Source: Siphonodentalium dalli (Eukaryota > Mollusca > Scaphopoda > Gadilida > Siphonodentaliidae). From it: a DNA stretch of 64,000 nt. Shown here piece by piece: positions 1-11,638 of the stretch. Numbering within the stretch: the stretch's first letter is position 1; the number at the start of each line of letters is the position of its first letter. Location: NCBI GenBank assembly GCA_032622095.1, contig CP136061.1:188176369-188240368 (forward strand), read 5' to 3'. The position numbers and the translations under genes are program-made. Below the pieces are notes generated by a model. It did not search any database. It was not told the DNA's origin and was given only the letters and a program-made list of their open reading frames with translations.

Positions 1-364
1 ATCTCCCATGCGATTTCCTCTAAACTCAAATTTACTCTGGCAATAAGACATCAATCAAACATCGGTTTAGACTCCCCCATATACTATGAGATGGACTCAA
101 TTATTCAGACAGAGGAAATCAGTTGGAGTTAGGTATTTGCTTAAGCATTATTCATATTAATTATGCTTAAGTGTAAATGAGTTCCGCGCTTAAGCGTAAA
201 TAAAGTACGCTTAAACGTAATTCATATACACTCTCATTGAACTCCCCTCAAGCTGAAATGGATGCAACCGCATTACTAATGCCAGTAACCTACATCAGGT
301 TATACCAATATACATGAGGTATATGGGGAGCCAAATTAACATTTAATAAATAATAGAGCTTAAG

Positions 365-610
365 CGAGATAATTGAGCTTAAGCGATATAATAAGGGAAG
401 ATATAATTGCGATTAACTTGAGTTCAATAAGGAAATATCTAATTGCGCTTAGCACAATAAGGAATATCTTATTGCACTTAAGCACAAAAAGGAATATCGT
501 ATTGCACTTAAGCGCAATAAGGAATCTCTAAGCGCAATAAGGAATCTTCTTATTGCACTTAAGCGCGATAAGAAATACTCTTATTGCACTTAAGTGTAAT
601 TAGAGATTCC
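365..610. repeat. Degenerate tandem repeat of CTTAAGC/CAATAAGGAAT units
   Basis: Units of about 25-35 bp alternate GCACTTAAGCGCAATAAGG and similar text at least six times, forming the loop side of the surrounding foldback. CTTAAG is itself a 6-bp palindrome, so the whole block is rich in dyad symmetry. Confidence 0.7.
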
Positions 611-616
611 TTGATT

Positions 617-636
617 GGGGGAGGGGGGGGGGGGGG
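617..636. repeat. Poly-G run
   Basis: A 20-base stretch of G broken by one A sits at the inner edge of the right arm of the foldback. It is a simple sequence, able to form a G-quadruplex and prone to length error in assembly. Confidence 0.9.
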
Positions 637-835
637 CTTTAGCTCAATTATTTATTAAATGTTAATTTGGCTTCCTCCCATAGAGGTGAGATAGCTGATG
701 AACCCAATTACACTTAAGCGTAATTCAAATGTATTACGCTTATCGTAAGTTAATTATGCTTAAGCATAAATAATTTATGCTTAAGTGTAATTAGCTACTA
801 TAAAGTGAATCTGAGATAAGGGGAGTACTCTAAAT

Positions 836-2087
836 TGTTCTTTCGACCAGCTGTTTCTACCAATTAAAAAAAATTCTCATTTATTTTGAAACTAATGAAA
901 GACAATGGTATATTTTTTTACTAGTAATATTCATTATAAACTTGTACAAATCTGAAAACAAACAAAATTTTAATATTTAAGAAATTTATAGTTCTCTCTC
1001 TTACAGCAGCAACCACTATGCCAGGAAGACCAATCGATATAGTTCAGCCCGATTGGGCTATTATAATTTATATATCGATCGGTGGTTCATGCATTCTCTG
1101 CATTTGAAATATTGCTAATAATTTCCATTTACAGAAGTCAATAATGCCATTGCAGATAACTTCATCTTAAATTCGACCAAATGTGTTGACGTTTGATAAG
1201 AAGGGCAGGAATTCCCCGATTTGTTTATTTTCAATCGATGAGAAGCATGACGACCTGGATCAGCTGATCGGTTCGGAGGTGTGCCAATCGTATTTTGCAT
1301 GCTGTGAATACCCATTCACGCCTAAATTTGCAAACAATCCATATATAACATATACACAGTGTGTACACTTTGTTAGTTGCCAATTAATTCTCGACATTTC
1401 AATTAGAAAACATGAGATATCGATGCAAAAATCAAGACATAATCACATTATCTAGTTTGTGTTTTGTTGAATCTACTTTCGGTTATCGACATGCCGGCTA
1501 TTGTTTTGGCTGTTCTGTCAACCATGCGTGCCAGCCGATCGTCGTTTTTCGGGTGGTTCCGATTTCTTCCGAATTTAATTCCATGACCTCCACACGATGA
1601 TTCGCGCCGAAAATGTGGTTGTATCTGAGAAGATTTCTTACTCTGACCGCAGTTTTCAACAATTTAATACGGGGCGAATACCGCATCAATAATATGCAAC
1701 CTTGGGGTTTTATTTCTAGTTTTTTATGACCTTTCTTATGGTATATCGGATACAGTTCTGTCTGACATGAAATATATACCCACCGGGAGTGAAGCTAATG
1801 ACTTTAAGCGTTAACGTGATCTAACGTTATGACCTCTAACGACGTCAAAGAAGTTACGCATTGTTTTTATCCTGATGGGAGATAGTACCACTTATTCTTG
1901 ATAATTGAGGCAGATAACTAAAACGGATACATACGCATTATATATCGTTGGAAAGAGGAAACACAAAAGATTCTCACAGTGTCATTATTATGACTGGCAT
2001 TTTAGTATTCGCGCTGTTTCGAATCGATTTGTAAGCACCGAACTCAAATGAAAGTCCCGTAACACAGCGTAAAAACAGATTTGACCT
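836..2087. other. Low-copy sequence, no recognised gene
   Basis: Both strands were read. Only short open frames of up to about 90 codons occur, none with a recognisable domain. A minus-strand frame at 1498-1689 has a protein-like composition but no family I recognise. No copy of this stretch was noticed elsewhere in the window, unlike almost everything after 2,088. Confidence 0.5.
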
Positions 2088-2261
2088 CGGCCCGTGAAAA
2101 GTTGACCTCGGATCTGAAAATTAATAGGCCCATGCCACCCCCTGGCCGAAAATACCCCCACATACCAAGTTTCATCGAAATCGGCTGGGCCGTTTTTGAG
2201 TTCATCGTTAACACACACACACCACACACACACACAGACAGAACTTCCAAAAATATATAAT
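2088..2261 (-). mobile_element. Truncated Helitron-like module 1 (type C, 5' end only)
   Basis: It ends on the plus strand with a CA-rich stretch, CAGACAGA and CCAAAAATATATAAT, which is the 5' terminus of type C in minus orientation. It also shares the text around AATTAATAGGCCCATGCC with the type C modules near 11,500 and 15,660. The hairpin/CTAG end is missing, so this is the broken outer edge of the array. Confidence 0.6.
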
Positions 2262-3074
2262 ACTAGCAGGTTAGCCCGCCACCGGCGGCTTGTCCGAAAC
2301 ATGACATTTTTATATATATTTTTTAAATTTTTAGCTCCACGCGTTTCAATAAGAAAAATTTGTACTCGGTAGCTCAACCAGTTTCCGAGATCTGGTCTGC
2401 GCATGAAAATTTGTACCCGGCGCAAGATACATTCACATGCCAAATTTCAAGTCGATAGCTCCACCCGTTTCCGAGATCTCGTCTGCGCATGCGCTGCACG
2501 GGCGTCGCACGGGCTCGGCGACCCGATAAAATGTGTACCCGGCGCAAGATACATTCACATAGCATATTTCAAGTCGATAGCTCCACCCGTTTCCGAGATC
2601 TCGTCTGCGCATGCGCTGCACGTGCGTCGCACGGGCTCGGCGACCCGATAAAATTTGTACCCGGCGCAAGATACATTCACATAGCAAATTTCAAGTCGAT
2701 AGCTCCACCCGCTTCCGAGATCTCGTCTGCGCATGCGCTGCACGGGCGTCGCACGGGCTCGCCAATACGACAACGACCACCGCCTGGTCAAACTACACAC
2801 ACGTACCAAGTTTCGTCCCGATCGGTCGAGAATCGTAGATTTGTATGAAGTACAACACACACACAAACATAAATATATAAGAGAGATATGTAAATTAGAT
2901 AGATTGTATTAAAATATATAGGAGAGATATGTAAATGATGTACACACCATTACTGGTGTTTGTCAAAGTTTAGTGGGGTATATCAATACTCATTCACGAT
3001 CATATCATTGAGGTCCGGAGGGTGTGGGCTATCTCTCGAATACAAGGAGTTTCTCAAAATATATAGAAGAGAAG
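2262..3074 (-). mobile_element. Helitron-like module 2 (type D)
   Basis: The minus-strand 3' end is hairpin GCCGCCGGTGGCGGGC (2274-2289), seven bases, then CTAG followed by T. The body holds two full and one partial 122-bp subrepeats (about 2403-2770), then a block with GTCCCGATCGGTCGAG and a tail with duplicated AGGAGAGATATGTAAAT-like text. The minus-strand 5' end is TCTTCTCTTCTATATATTTTG. No ORF for Rep or helicase is present. A near copy is module 19. Confidence 0.65.
2403..2770. repeat. 122-bp tandem subrepeats inside module 2
   Basis: The motif GATAAAATKTGTACCCGG recurs at 2525 and 2647, exactly 122 bp apart, with a shorter variant at about 2405. Each unit contains TCGATAGCTCCACCCG, TTTCCGAGATCTCGTCTG and the near-palindrome TGCGCATGCGC. 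Copy number differs between modules, as is common for core repeats in non-autonomous Helitron-type elements of bivalves. Confidence 0.85.
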
Positions 3075-4120
3075 ACTAGCAGGTTAGCCCGCCACTGGCG
3101 GCATTCGTCCCATGGCTTTGTTTCAGAAACATGACATTTTTGTAATAATTTGTTTTTATTTATTTATTTTTTTTATTTTTGAATATGAATTTAATGTTTT
3201 TTAAATTTAATATATTTTGTTTCTGAATTGTTTTTTTATTGTTAATTTTTTTTAATTTTAAACTGTTTTAATTAAATTGTAAATTGTTTTAATTAATTTT
3301 TTTGTTTCTGGCGGAAAAATTTACCCGTAGAAATCCCCCCTTCCTAGGAACGACAGACAACGCATTCTTTGTTTCGTGAATTCTCTCTACGATAACATTG
3401 CATTCAATTTAAAACAAACGCTTCCCGTCGGGAAATCTGTCTTCGGGTCGTTGTTGTTGGCATCACGGCTCCCCGAAAACTCTCACATTGCCGAAAACGT
3501 GTATTTAGTAATATCGTTGTTGTTGATATTTACGGCTTAGGGGCTATTTTCTTATTTAGCAAGTTTGAGCTCAATCGGTTAGAGTCTATAAAGGACACAC
3601 TCATATATATGACACTTCCCGTAGGTAGCAAGTTTGAGCTCAATCGGCATTCCCTGGAATTTCCCGTAGATTGGCAGATTCCAGTAGCTTTATAACGGTA
3701 TATCTGGGGAGAAATCTGATGCTATATTCGTGATTATCTGGGATGACTTCGGTATATATATACTGTAAAAACAAAGCGCGCCATCCGTGCTCGCAGGGAA
3801 TAAATTTCGAGCGATAACGTTTGCGTTCCCGTATAACTCTGCAGATGCGAATAACGTTGAATGGGAAACAGACGCTCTTTATAGAGATGCGTCAAAAACA
3901 AACGCTCATTAAATAATCACTTGATTAACCCCCGCCGTGCCTTTGCGATGATTTGAGATTGGAGAACGGGTGCTCTGAGATTCTCTAAACCGCGACCACG
4001 GTCGTGTCGGTGGGATTTGACACTTACATAGGAAGTTTGAGCTCAATCTTTACACGCGTTTTGGATTCTATGAAGTACACACACACACACACATATATAC
4101 GAAGTCTCAAAATATATAGT
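3075..4120 (-). mobile_element. Helitron-like module 3 (type E, 1,046 bp)
   Basis: The hairpin GCCGCCAGTGGCGGGC (3087-3102, minus strand) lies seven bases before CTAG. An AT-rich block follows (about 3135-3310), then a block with three copies of AAGTTTGAGCTCAAT, a (CA)n tract and the terminus TATATATTTTGAGACTTCG. No protein is encoded. The next module is an apparently identical copy of the same length. Confidence 0.7.
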
Positions 4121-5166
4121 ACTAGCAGGTTAGCCCGCCACTGGCGGCATTCGTCCCATGGCTTTGTTTCAGAAACATGACATTTTTGTAATAATTTGTT
4201 TTTATTTATTTATTTTTTTTATTTTTGAATATGAATTTAATGTTTTTTAAATTTAATATATTTTGTTTCTGAATTGTTTTTTTATTGTTAATTTTTTTTA
4301 ATTTTAAACTGTTTTAATTAAATTGTAAATTGTTTTAATTAATTTTTTTGTTTCTGGCGGAAAAATTTACCCGTAGAAATCCCCCCTTCCTAGGAACGAC
4401 AGACAACGCATTCTTTGTTTCGTGAATTCTCTCTACGATAACATTGCATTCAATTTAAAACAAACGCTTCCCGTCGGGAAATCTGTCTTCGGGTCGTTGT
4501 TGTTGGCATCACGGCTCCCCGAAAACTCTCACATTGCCGAAAACGTGTATTTAGTAATATCGTTGTTGTTGATATTTACGGCTTAGGGGCTATTTTCTTA
4601 TTTAGCAAGTTTGAGCTCAATCGGTTAGAGTCTATAAAGGACACACTCATATATATGACACTTCCCGTAGGTAGCAAGTTTGAGCTCAATCGGCATTCCC
4701 TGGAATTTCCCGTAGATTGGCAGATTCCAGTAGCTTTATAACGGTATATCTGGGGAGAAATCTGATGCTATATTCGTGATTATCTGGGATGACTTCGGTA
4801 TATATATACTGTAAAAACAAAGCGCGCCATCCGTGCTCGCAGGGAATAAATTTCGAGCGATAACGTTTGCGTTCCCGTATAACTCTGCAGATGCGAATAA
4901 CGTTGAATGGGAAACAGACGCTCTTTATAGAGATGCGTCAAAAACAAACGCTCATTAAATAATCACTTGATTAACCCCCGCCGTGCCTTTGCGATGATTT
5001 GAGATTGGAGAACGGGTGCTCTGAGATTCTCTAAACCGCGACCACGGTCGTGTCGGTGGGATTTGACACTTACATAGGAAGTTTGAGCTCAATCTTTACA
5101 CGCGTTTTGGATTCTATGAAGTACACACACACACACACATATATACGAAGTCTCAAAATATATAGT
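4121..5166 (-). mobile_element. Helitron-like module 4 (type E, 1,046 bp)
   Basis: Same length and, by eye, same sequence as module 3, joined directly to it. The junction reads CTAG then TACTATATATTTTG on the minus strand. That fits insertion of one element at an A/T step inside the 5' end of its neighbour. With module 5 it forms a two-module block repeated at 11,639-13,850. Confidence 0.7.
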
Positions 5167-6332
5167 ACTAGCAGGTTAGCCCGCCACCGGCGGCTTGTCC
5201 GAAACATGACATTTTTTTAATATTTGTTTTTAATTTTTAGCTCCACGCGTTTCAATAAGAAAAATTTGTACCCGGTAGCTCCACCCGTTTCCGAGATCTG
5301 GTCTGCGCATGCGCGAAGCTGGCGTCGCACGGACTCGGCGACCCGATAAAATTTGTACCCGGCGCAAGATACATTCACATAGCAAATTTCAAGTCGATAG
5401 CTCCACCCGTTTCCGAGATCTCGTCTGCGCATGCGCTGCACGGGCGTCGCATGGACTCGGCGACCCGATAAAATTTGTACCCGGTGCAAGATACATTCAC
5501 ATAGCAAATTTCAGGTCGATAGCTCCACCCGTTTCCGAGATCTGCCTTTCTGCATAATATTTCGAGCGATAACATTGCATTGAAATGTCAGACTCCCATC
5601 GTGAACCTCAACACGAAGTAAACACGTGTTTCGAGCGATAACATTGCATTGAAATGACTCCCATCGTGAACCTCAAGACGACGTAAAACACGTGTTGCGT
5701 TCTAGGAAATGCACTCAATGCAGATGCTAATAACGTTGACTTCGTATATATATATATAATGACGTTATTAACCCCGGCCGTGCCGTTTGAGCTGATTTTT
5801 ATGACTGGGAGTGGAGTACGGGTGCTCGGAGCTTCTGGAAAACGCGTGGACAACATCGTACGTGTTATTTTACCTTTAGATAGGAAGTTTGAGCTCAATC
5901 TGTCCAGCCGTTCCCGTCCTAATGTACTATTTCGAGCGATAACAATTGTCAGACTCCCATCGTGAACCTCAACACGAAGTAAACACGTGTTTCGAGCGAT
6001 AACATTGCATTGAAGTCAGACTCCCATCGTGGACCCCCAAGACGACGTAAACACGTGTTTGTTCCGGTATAACTTTGGAGACTCTGACTTCATATATATA
6101 TATAATGACGTTATTAACCCCGGCCGTGCCGTTTGAGCTGATTTCGATGACTGGGAGTGGATAAAGGGTGCTCAGAGCTTCTCGAAAACACATCTACGGC
6201 GGTGTCGGTGGGATTTTACACTTACATACAAAATTTGATCTCAATCTGTACACGCGTTTTGGATTCTATGAAGTACACACACACATATATATATACACAC
6301 ATATATACGAAGTCTCAAAATATATAGTATAG
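5167..6332 (-). mobile_element. Helitron-like module 5 (type F, 1,166 bp)
   Basis: It carries the hairpin GCCGCCGGTGGCGGGC, two 122-bp subrepeats (GATAAAATTTG at 5345 and 5467), then an imperfect internal duplication of about 370 bp. Each half of the duplication (from about 5560 and about 5928) contains TTTCGAGCGATAACA, CCATCGTG, AAACACGTGTTT and (TA)n. The 5' terminus in minus orientation is TCTATACTATATATTTTGAG. Confidence 0.7.
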
Positions 6333-7363
6333 ACTAGCAGGTTAGCCCGCCACCGGCGGCTTGTCCGAAACATGACATTTATTTAATTTTTTTTTTAATT
6401 TTTAGCTCCACGTGTTTCAATAAGACAAATTTGTACCCGGTAGCTCCACCCGTTTCCGAGATCTGGTCTGCGCATGCGCGAAGCTGGCGTCGCACGTACT
6501 CGGCGACCCGATAAAATTTGTACCCGGCGCAAGATACATTCACATAGCAAATTTCAGGTCGATAGCTCCACCCGTTTCCGAGATCTGCCTTTCTGCATAA
6601 TATTTCGAGCGATAACATTGCATTGAAATGTCAGACTCCCATCGTGAACCTCAACACGAAGTAAACACGTGTTTCGAGCGATAACATTGCATTGAAATGA
6701 CTCCCATCGTGAACCTCAAGACGACGTAAAACACGTGTTGCGTTCTAGGAAATGCACTCAATGCAGATGCTAATAACGTTGACTTCGTATATATATATAT
6801 AATGACATTATTAACCCCGGCCGTGCCGTTTGAGCTGATTTTTATGACTGGGAGTGGAGTACGGGTGCTCTGAGCTTCTGGAAAACGCGTGGACGACATC
6901 GTACGTGATATTTTACATTTAGATAGGAAGTTTGAGCTCAATCTGTCCAGCCGTTCCCGTCCTAATGTACTATTTCGAGCGATAACAATTGTCAGACTCC
7001 CATCGTGAACCTCAACACGAAGTAAACACGTGTTTCGAGCGATAACATTGCATTGAAGTCAGACTCCCATCGTGGACCCCCAAGACGACGTAAACACGTG
7101 TTTGTTCCGGTATAACTTTGGAGACTCTGACTTCATATATATATATAATGACGTTATTAACCCCGGCCGTGCCGTTTGAGCTGATTTCGATGACTGGGAG
7201 TGGATAAAGGGTGCTCAGAGCTTCTCGAAAACACGATTACGGCGGTGTCGGTGGGATTTTACACTTACATACAAAATTTGATCTCAATCTGTACACGCGT
7301 TTTGGATTCTATGAAGTACACACACACATATATATATACGAAGTCTCAAAATATATAGTATAG
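6333..7363 (-). mobile_element. Helitron-like module 6 (type F, short form)
   Basis: Same architecture as module 5 but 135 bp shorter, mainly because it has one 122-bp subrepeat instead of two. The remaining difference lies in TA/CA tract length. This is a within-array record of subrepeat loss or gain. Confidence 0.7.
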
Positions 7364-8529
7364 ACTAGCAGGTTAGCCCGCCACCGGCGGCTTGTCCGAA
7401 ACATGACATTTTTTTAATATTTGTTTTTAATTTTTAGCTCCACGCGTTTCAATAAGAAAAATTTGTACCCGGTAGCTCCACCCGTTTCCGAGATCTGGTC
7501 TGCGCATGCGCGAAGCTGGCGTCGCACGGACTCGGCGACCCGATAAAATTTGTACCCGGCGCAAGATACATTCACATAGCAAATTTCAAGTCGATAGCTC
7601 CACCCGTTTCCGAGATCTCGTCTGCGCATGCGCTGCACGGGCGTCGCATGGACTCGGCGACCCGATAAAATTTGTACCCGGTGCAAGATACATTCACATA
7701 GCAAATTTCAGGTCGATAGCTCCACCCGTTTCCGAGATCTGCCTTTCTGCATAATATTTCGAGCGATAACATTGCATTGAAATGTCAGACTCCCATCGTG
7801 AACCTCAACACGAAGTAAACACGTGTTTCGAGCGATAACATTGCATTGAAATGACTCCCATCGTGAACCTCAAGACGACGTAAAACACGTGTTGCGTTCT
7901 AGGAAATGCACTCAATGCAGATGCTAATAACGTTGACTTCGTATATATATATATAATGACGTTATTAACCCCGGCCGTGCCGTTTGAGCTGATTTTTATG
8001 ACTGGGAGTGGAGTACGGGTGCTCGGAGCTTCTGGAAAACGCGTGGACAACATCGTACGTGTTATTTTACCTTTAGATAGGAAGTTTGAGCTCAATCTGT
8101 CCAGCCGTTCCCGTCCTAATGTACTATTTCGAGCGATAACAATTGTCAGACTCCCATCGTGAACCTCAACACGAAGTAAACACGTGTTTCGAGCGATAAC
8201 ATTGCATTGAAGTCAGACTCCCATCGTGGACCCCCAAGACGACGTAAACACGTGTTTGTTCCGGTATAACTTTGGAGACTCTGACTTCATATATATATAT
8301 AATGACGTTATTAACCCCGGCCGTGCCGTTTGAGCTGATTTCGATGACTGGGAGTGGATAAAGGGTGCTCAGAGCTTCTCGAAAACACATCTACGGCGGT
8401 GTCGGTGGGATTTTACACTTACATACAAAATTTGATCTCAATCTGTACACGCGTTTTGGATTCTATGAAGTACACACACACATATATATATACACACATA
8501 TATACGAAGTCTCAAAATATATAGTATAG
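7364..8529 (-). mobile_element. Helitron-like module 7 (type F, 1,166 bp)
   Basis: Same length as module 5 and apparently identical in all stretches compared, including the duplicated 370-bp half-blocks. It is separated from module 5 by the shorter module 6. Confidence 0.7.
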
Positions 8530-9695
8530 ACTAGCAGGTTAGCCCGCCACCGGCGGCTTGTCCGAAACATGACATTTTTTTAATATTTGTTTTTAATTTT
8601 TAGCTCCACGCGTTTCAATAAGAAAAATTTGTACCCGGTAGCTCCACCCGTTTCCGAGATCTGGTCTGCGCATGCGCGAAGCTGGCGTCGCACGGACTCG
8701 GCGACCCGATAAAATTTGTACCCGGCGCAAGATACATTCACATAGCAAATTTCAAGTCGATAGCTCCACCCGTTTCCGAGATCTCGTCTGCGCATGCGCT
8801 GCACGGGCGTCGCATGGACTCGGCGACCCGATAAAATTTGTACCCGGTGCAAGATACATTCACATAGCAAATTTCAGGTCGATAGCTCCACCCGTTTCCG
8901 AGATCTGCCTTTCTGCATAATATTTCGAGCGATAACATTGCATTGAAATGTCAGACTCCCATCGTGAACCTCAACACGAAGTAAACACGTGTTTCGAGCG
9001 ATAACATTGCATTGAAATGACTCCCATCGTGAACCTCAAGACGACGTAAAACACGTGTTGCGTTCTAGGAAATGCACTCAATGCAGATGCTAATAACGTT
9101 GACTTCGTATATATATATATAATGACGTTATTAACCCCGGCCGTGCCGTTTGAGCTGATTTTTATGACTGGGAGTGGAGTACGGGTGCTCGGAGCTTCTG
9201 GAAAACGCGTGGACGACATCGTACGTGTTATTTTACCTTTAGATAGGAAGTTTGAGCTCAATCTGTCCAGCCGTTCCCGTCCTAATGTACTATTTCGAGC
9301 GATAACAATTGTCAGACTCCCATCGTGAACCTCAACACGAAGTAAACACGTGTTTCGAGCGATAACATTGCATTGAAGTCAGACTCCCATCGTGGACCCC
9401 CAAGACGACGTAAACACGTGTTTGTTCCGGTATAACTTTGGAGACTCTGACTTCATATATATATATAATGACGTTATTAACCCCGGCCGTGCCGTTTGAG
9501 CTGATTTCGATGACTGGGAGTGGATAAAGGGTGCTCAGAGCTTCTCGAAAACACATCTACGGCGGTGTCGGTGGGATTTTACACTTACATACAAAATTTG
9601 ATCTCAATCTGTACACGCGTTTTGGATTCTATGAAGTACACACACACACATATATATACACACATATATACGAAGTCTCAAAATATATAGTATAG
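8530..9695 (-). mobile_element. Helitron-like module 8 (type F, 1,166 bp)
   Basis: Type F with a few substitutions relative to modules 5 and 7, for example in the stretch near 9213. It matches module 12 at an exact offset of 4,155 bp and is the first module of the duplicated F-G-C block. Confidence 0.7.
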
Positions 9696-10918
9696 ACTAG
9701 CAGGTTAGCCCGCCACCGGCGGCTTGTCCGAAACATGACATTTTTTTATATATATATTTTTAATTTTTAGCTCCACGCGTTTCAATAAGAAAAATTTGTA
9801 CCCGGTAGCTCCACCCGTTTCCGAGATCTGGTCTGCGCATGCGCGAAGCTGGCGTCGCACGGGCTCGGCGACCCGATAAAATGTGTACCCGGCGCAAGAT
9901 ACATTCACATACCAAATTTCAAGTCGATAGCTCCACCCGTTTCCGATATCTCGTCTGCGCATGCGCTGCACGGGCGTCGCACGGGCTCGCCAATACGACA
10001 GCGACGACCACCTGGTCAAACTACACTCACGTACCAAGTTTCGTCCCGATCGGTAGAGGTGTTGGTATCTGATGCAAAAGACGAAATTGTGAGTGTTGGT
10101 CAATAGTCCCCGCCGTGAACCTCATCGTCGCAAAGAGCGGACAGTCAATTAACCCCGTTGTGAACCTCAATCACCAACGCGACGTAAACATGTGTTGCGT
10201 TCTAAAAATAGGAAAGCACTTTCTCTCTGCATAATTCTGCAGATGCTAATAACGTTGCTCCCCGTAGGTAGCAATATCGTTGTTGTTGATATTTACGGCT
10301 TGGGGGCTATTTTCTTATTTAGCAAGTTTGAGCTCAATCGGTTCGAGTCTATAAAGGACACACTCATATATATGACACTTCCCGTGGGTAGCAAGTTTGA
10401 GCTCAATCGGCATTCCCTGGAATTTCCCGTAGATTGGCAGATTCCAGTAGCTTTATAACGATATATCTGGGGAGAAATCTGATGCTATATTCGTGATTAT
10501 CTGGGATGATTTCGGTATATAACTATATACTGTAAAAACAAAGCGCGCCATCCGTGCTCGCAGGGTTGGTCAGAAACAAATGTTTTTTAAATTTAATGTA
10601 TGTTCCGTATAGTTCCGTATATCTCTCTGCAGATGCAAATAACGTTGAATGGCAAACAAACGCTCTTTATAGAGATGCGTCAAAAACAAACGCTCATTAA
10701 ATAATCACTTGATTAACCCCCGCCGTGCCTTTGCGGTGATTTGAGATTGGAGAACGGGTGCTCTGAGCTTCTCTAAACCTTGACCACGGTCGTGTCGGTG
10801 GGATTTGACACTTACATAGGAAGTTTGAGCTCAATCTTTACACGCGTTTTGGATTCTATGAAGTACACACACACACACACACATATATACGAAGTCTCAA
10901 AATATATAGTATAGATAG
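9696..10918 (-). mobile_element. Helitron-like module 9 (type G, F/E mosaic, 1,223 bp)
   Basis: It begins like type F (hairpin with GGT loop and a 122-bp subrepeat). It then passes through a private middle (about 10,050-10,260, with TTGTGAGTGTTGG and AATTAACCCCGTTGTGA). It ends like type E, with TTGAGCTCAATCGG twice and the terminus TCTATCTATACTATATATTTTG. It is a mosaic of module types. Confidence 0.65.
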
Positions 10919-11638
10919 ACTAGAAGGTGACCCGACTTCGTCCGGGCTTTGACCTTGAATTGTCCATTTTGAATGTCAAGGTCAAGTGGGGTCACGATTT
11001 GACCAGTCCAAAACACTGCCCGGACAAAAGTACCCGACAAACGTGCCCGTCGAAATCCATCCGGTTTTACCAGATTTGACCTTGAATTGATCATTTTGAA
11101 GGTCATGGTCAGGTCGGGGTCACGATATGACCCGTCCAAAACAATCAGTGGACAAAAGTAACCCCACGTATCAAATTTCGTCGAAATCCCATCAAAATTG
11201 GCGATTTGACCTTGAAGTTACCCGATGTCAAGGTCACGTCGCACGGGCAAATGCATATGCGTAAGAGACTCCCCATACGAAAGTACCCCCACATACCAAG
11301 TTTCATCGAAATCCCGTGATATTTGGGCGTTTGACCTTGAAATGACCCGATTTCAAGGTCAAAGTCACGTCGCACGGGAAAATTAATAGGCCTATATCAC
11401 TCCCCGGCCGAACTTACCTCCACATACCAAGTTTCATCGAAATCCCGTGATATTCGGGCGTTTGACCTTGAAATGACCCGATGTCAAGGTCACGTCGCAC
11501 GGACAAATTAATAGGCCCATGCCACCCCACGGCCGAAAATACCCCCACATACGAAGCTTCATCGAAATCGGGTCGGCCGTTTTTGAGTTCATCGCGAACA
11601 GACACACAGACAGACAGATCTTCCAAAATATATAATAG
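10919..11638 (-). mobile_element. Helitron-like module 10 (type C, GGTCA-rich, 720 bp)
   Basis: The minus-strand end is CCCGGACGAAGTCGGG, TCACCTT, then CTAG. The body is a degenerate tandem repeat built from TGACCTTGAA and TTCAAGGTCA in opposed pairs, each followed by CATACCAAGTTTCATCGAAATC-like text. The 5' end carries CAGACAGACAGATCTTCC and TATATATTTTGG. It has no coding capacity. Confidence 0.65.

Larger units (their letters stand above)
107..835. repeat. CTTAAGC-rich foldback element
   Basis: This is an imperfect inverted-repeat element. Bases 331-360 and 641-670 are reverse complements at 29 of 30 positions by eye. The outer arms (about 120-240 and 700-800) carry related copies of CTTAAGCGTAAT and ATGCTTAAG in opposite order. 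The interior (360-610) is a run of CTTAAGCGCAATAAGGAAT-like units. No reading frame of interest is present. Outer limits are approximate and no target-site duplication was seen. It could be a foldback/MITE-type transposon or a palindrome grown from a tandem repeat. Confidence 0.6.

Noticed and set aside
1498-1689. Minus-strand frame of 63 codons with protein-like composition
   Set aside because: No known family recognised and no supporting neighbouring exon, so it is not reported as a gene.
2403-2770. CRISPR-like regular repeats
   Set aside because: The 122-bp repeats are contiguous with no unique spacers, and the sequence is clearly from an animal genome.
5934-5953. Resemblance of CGAGCGATAACAATTGTCA in type F modules to the lac operator
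   Set aside because: Only a partial match. The related text CGAGCGATAACATTGCATT shows it is a family-specific repeat in animal DNA, not a bacterial operator or vector trace.
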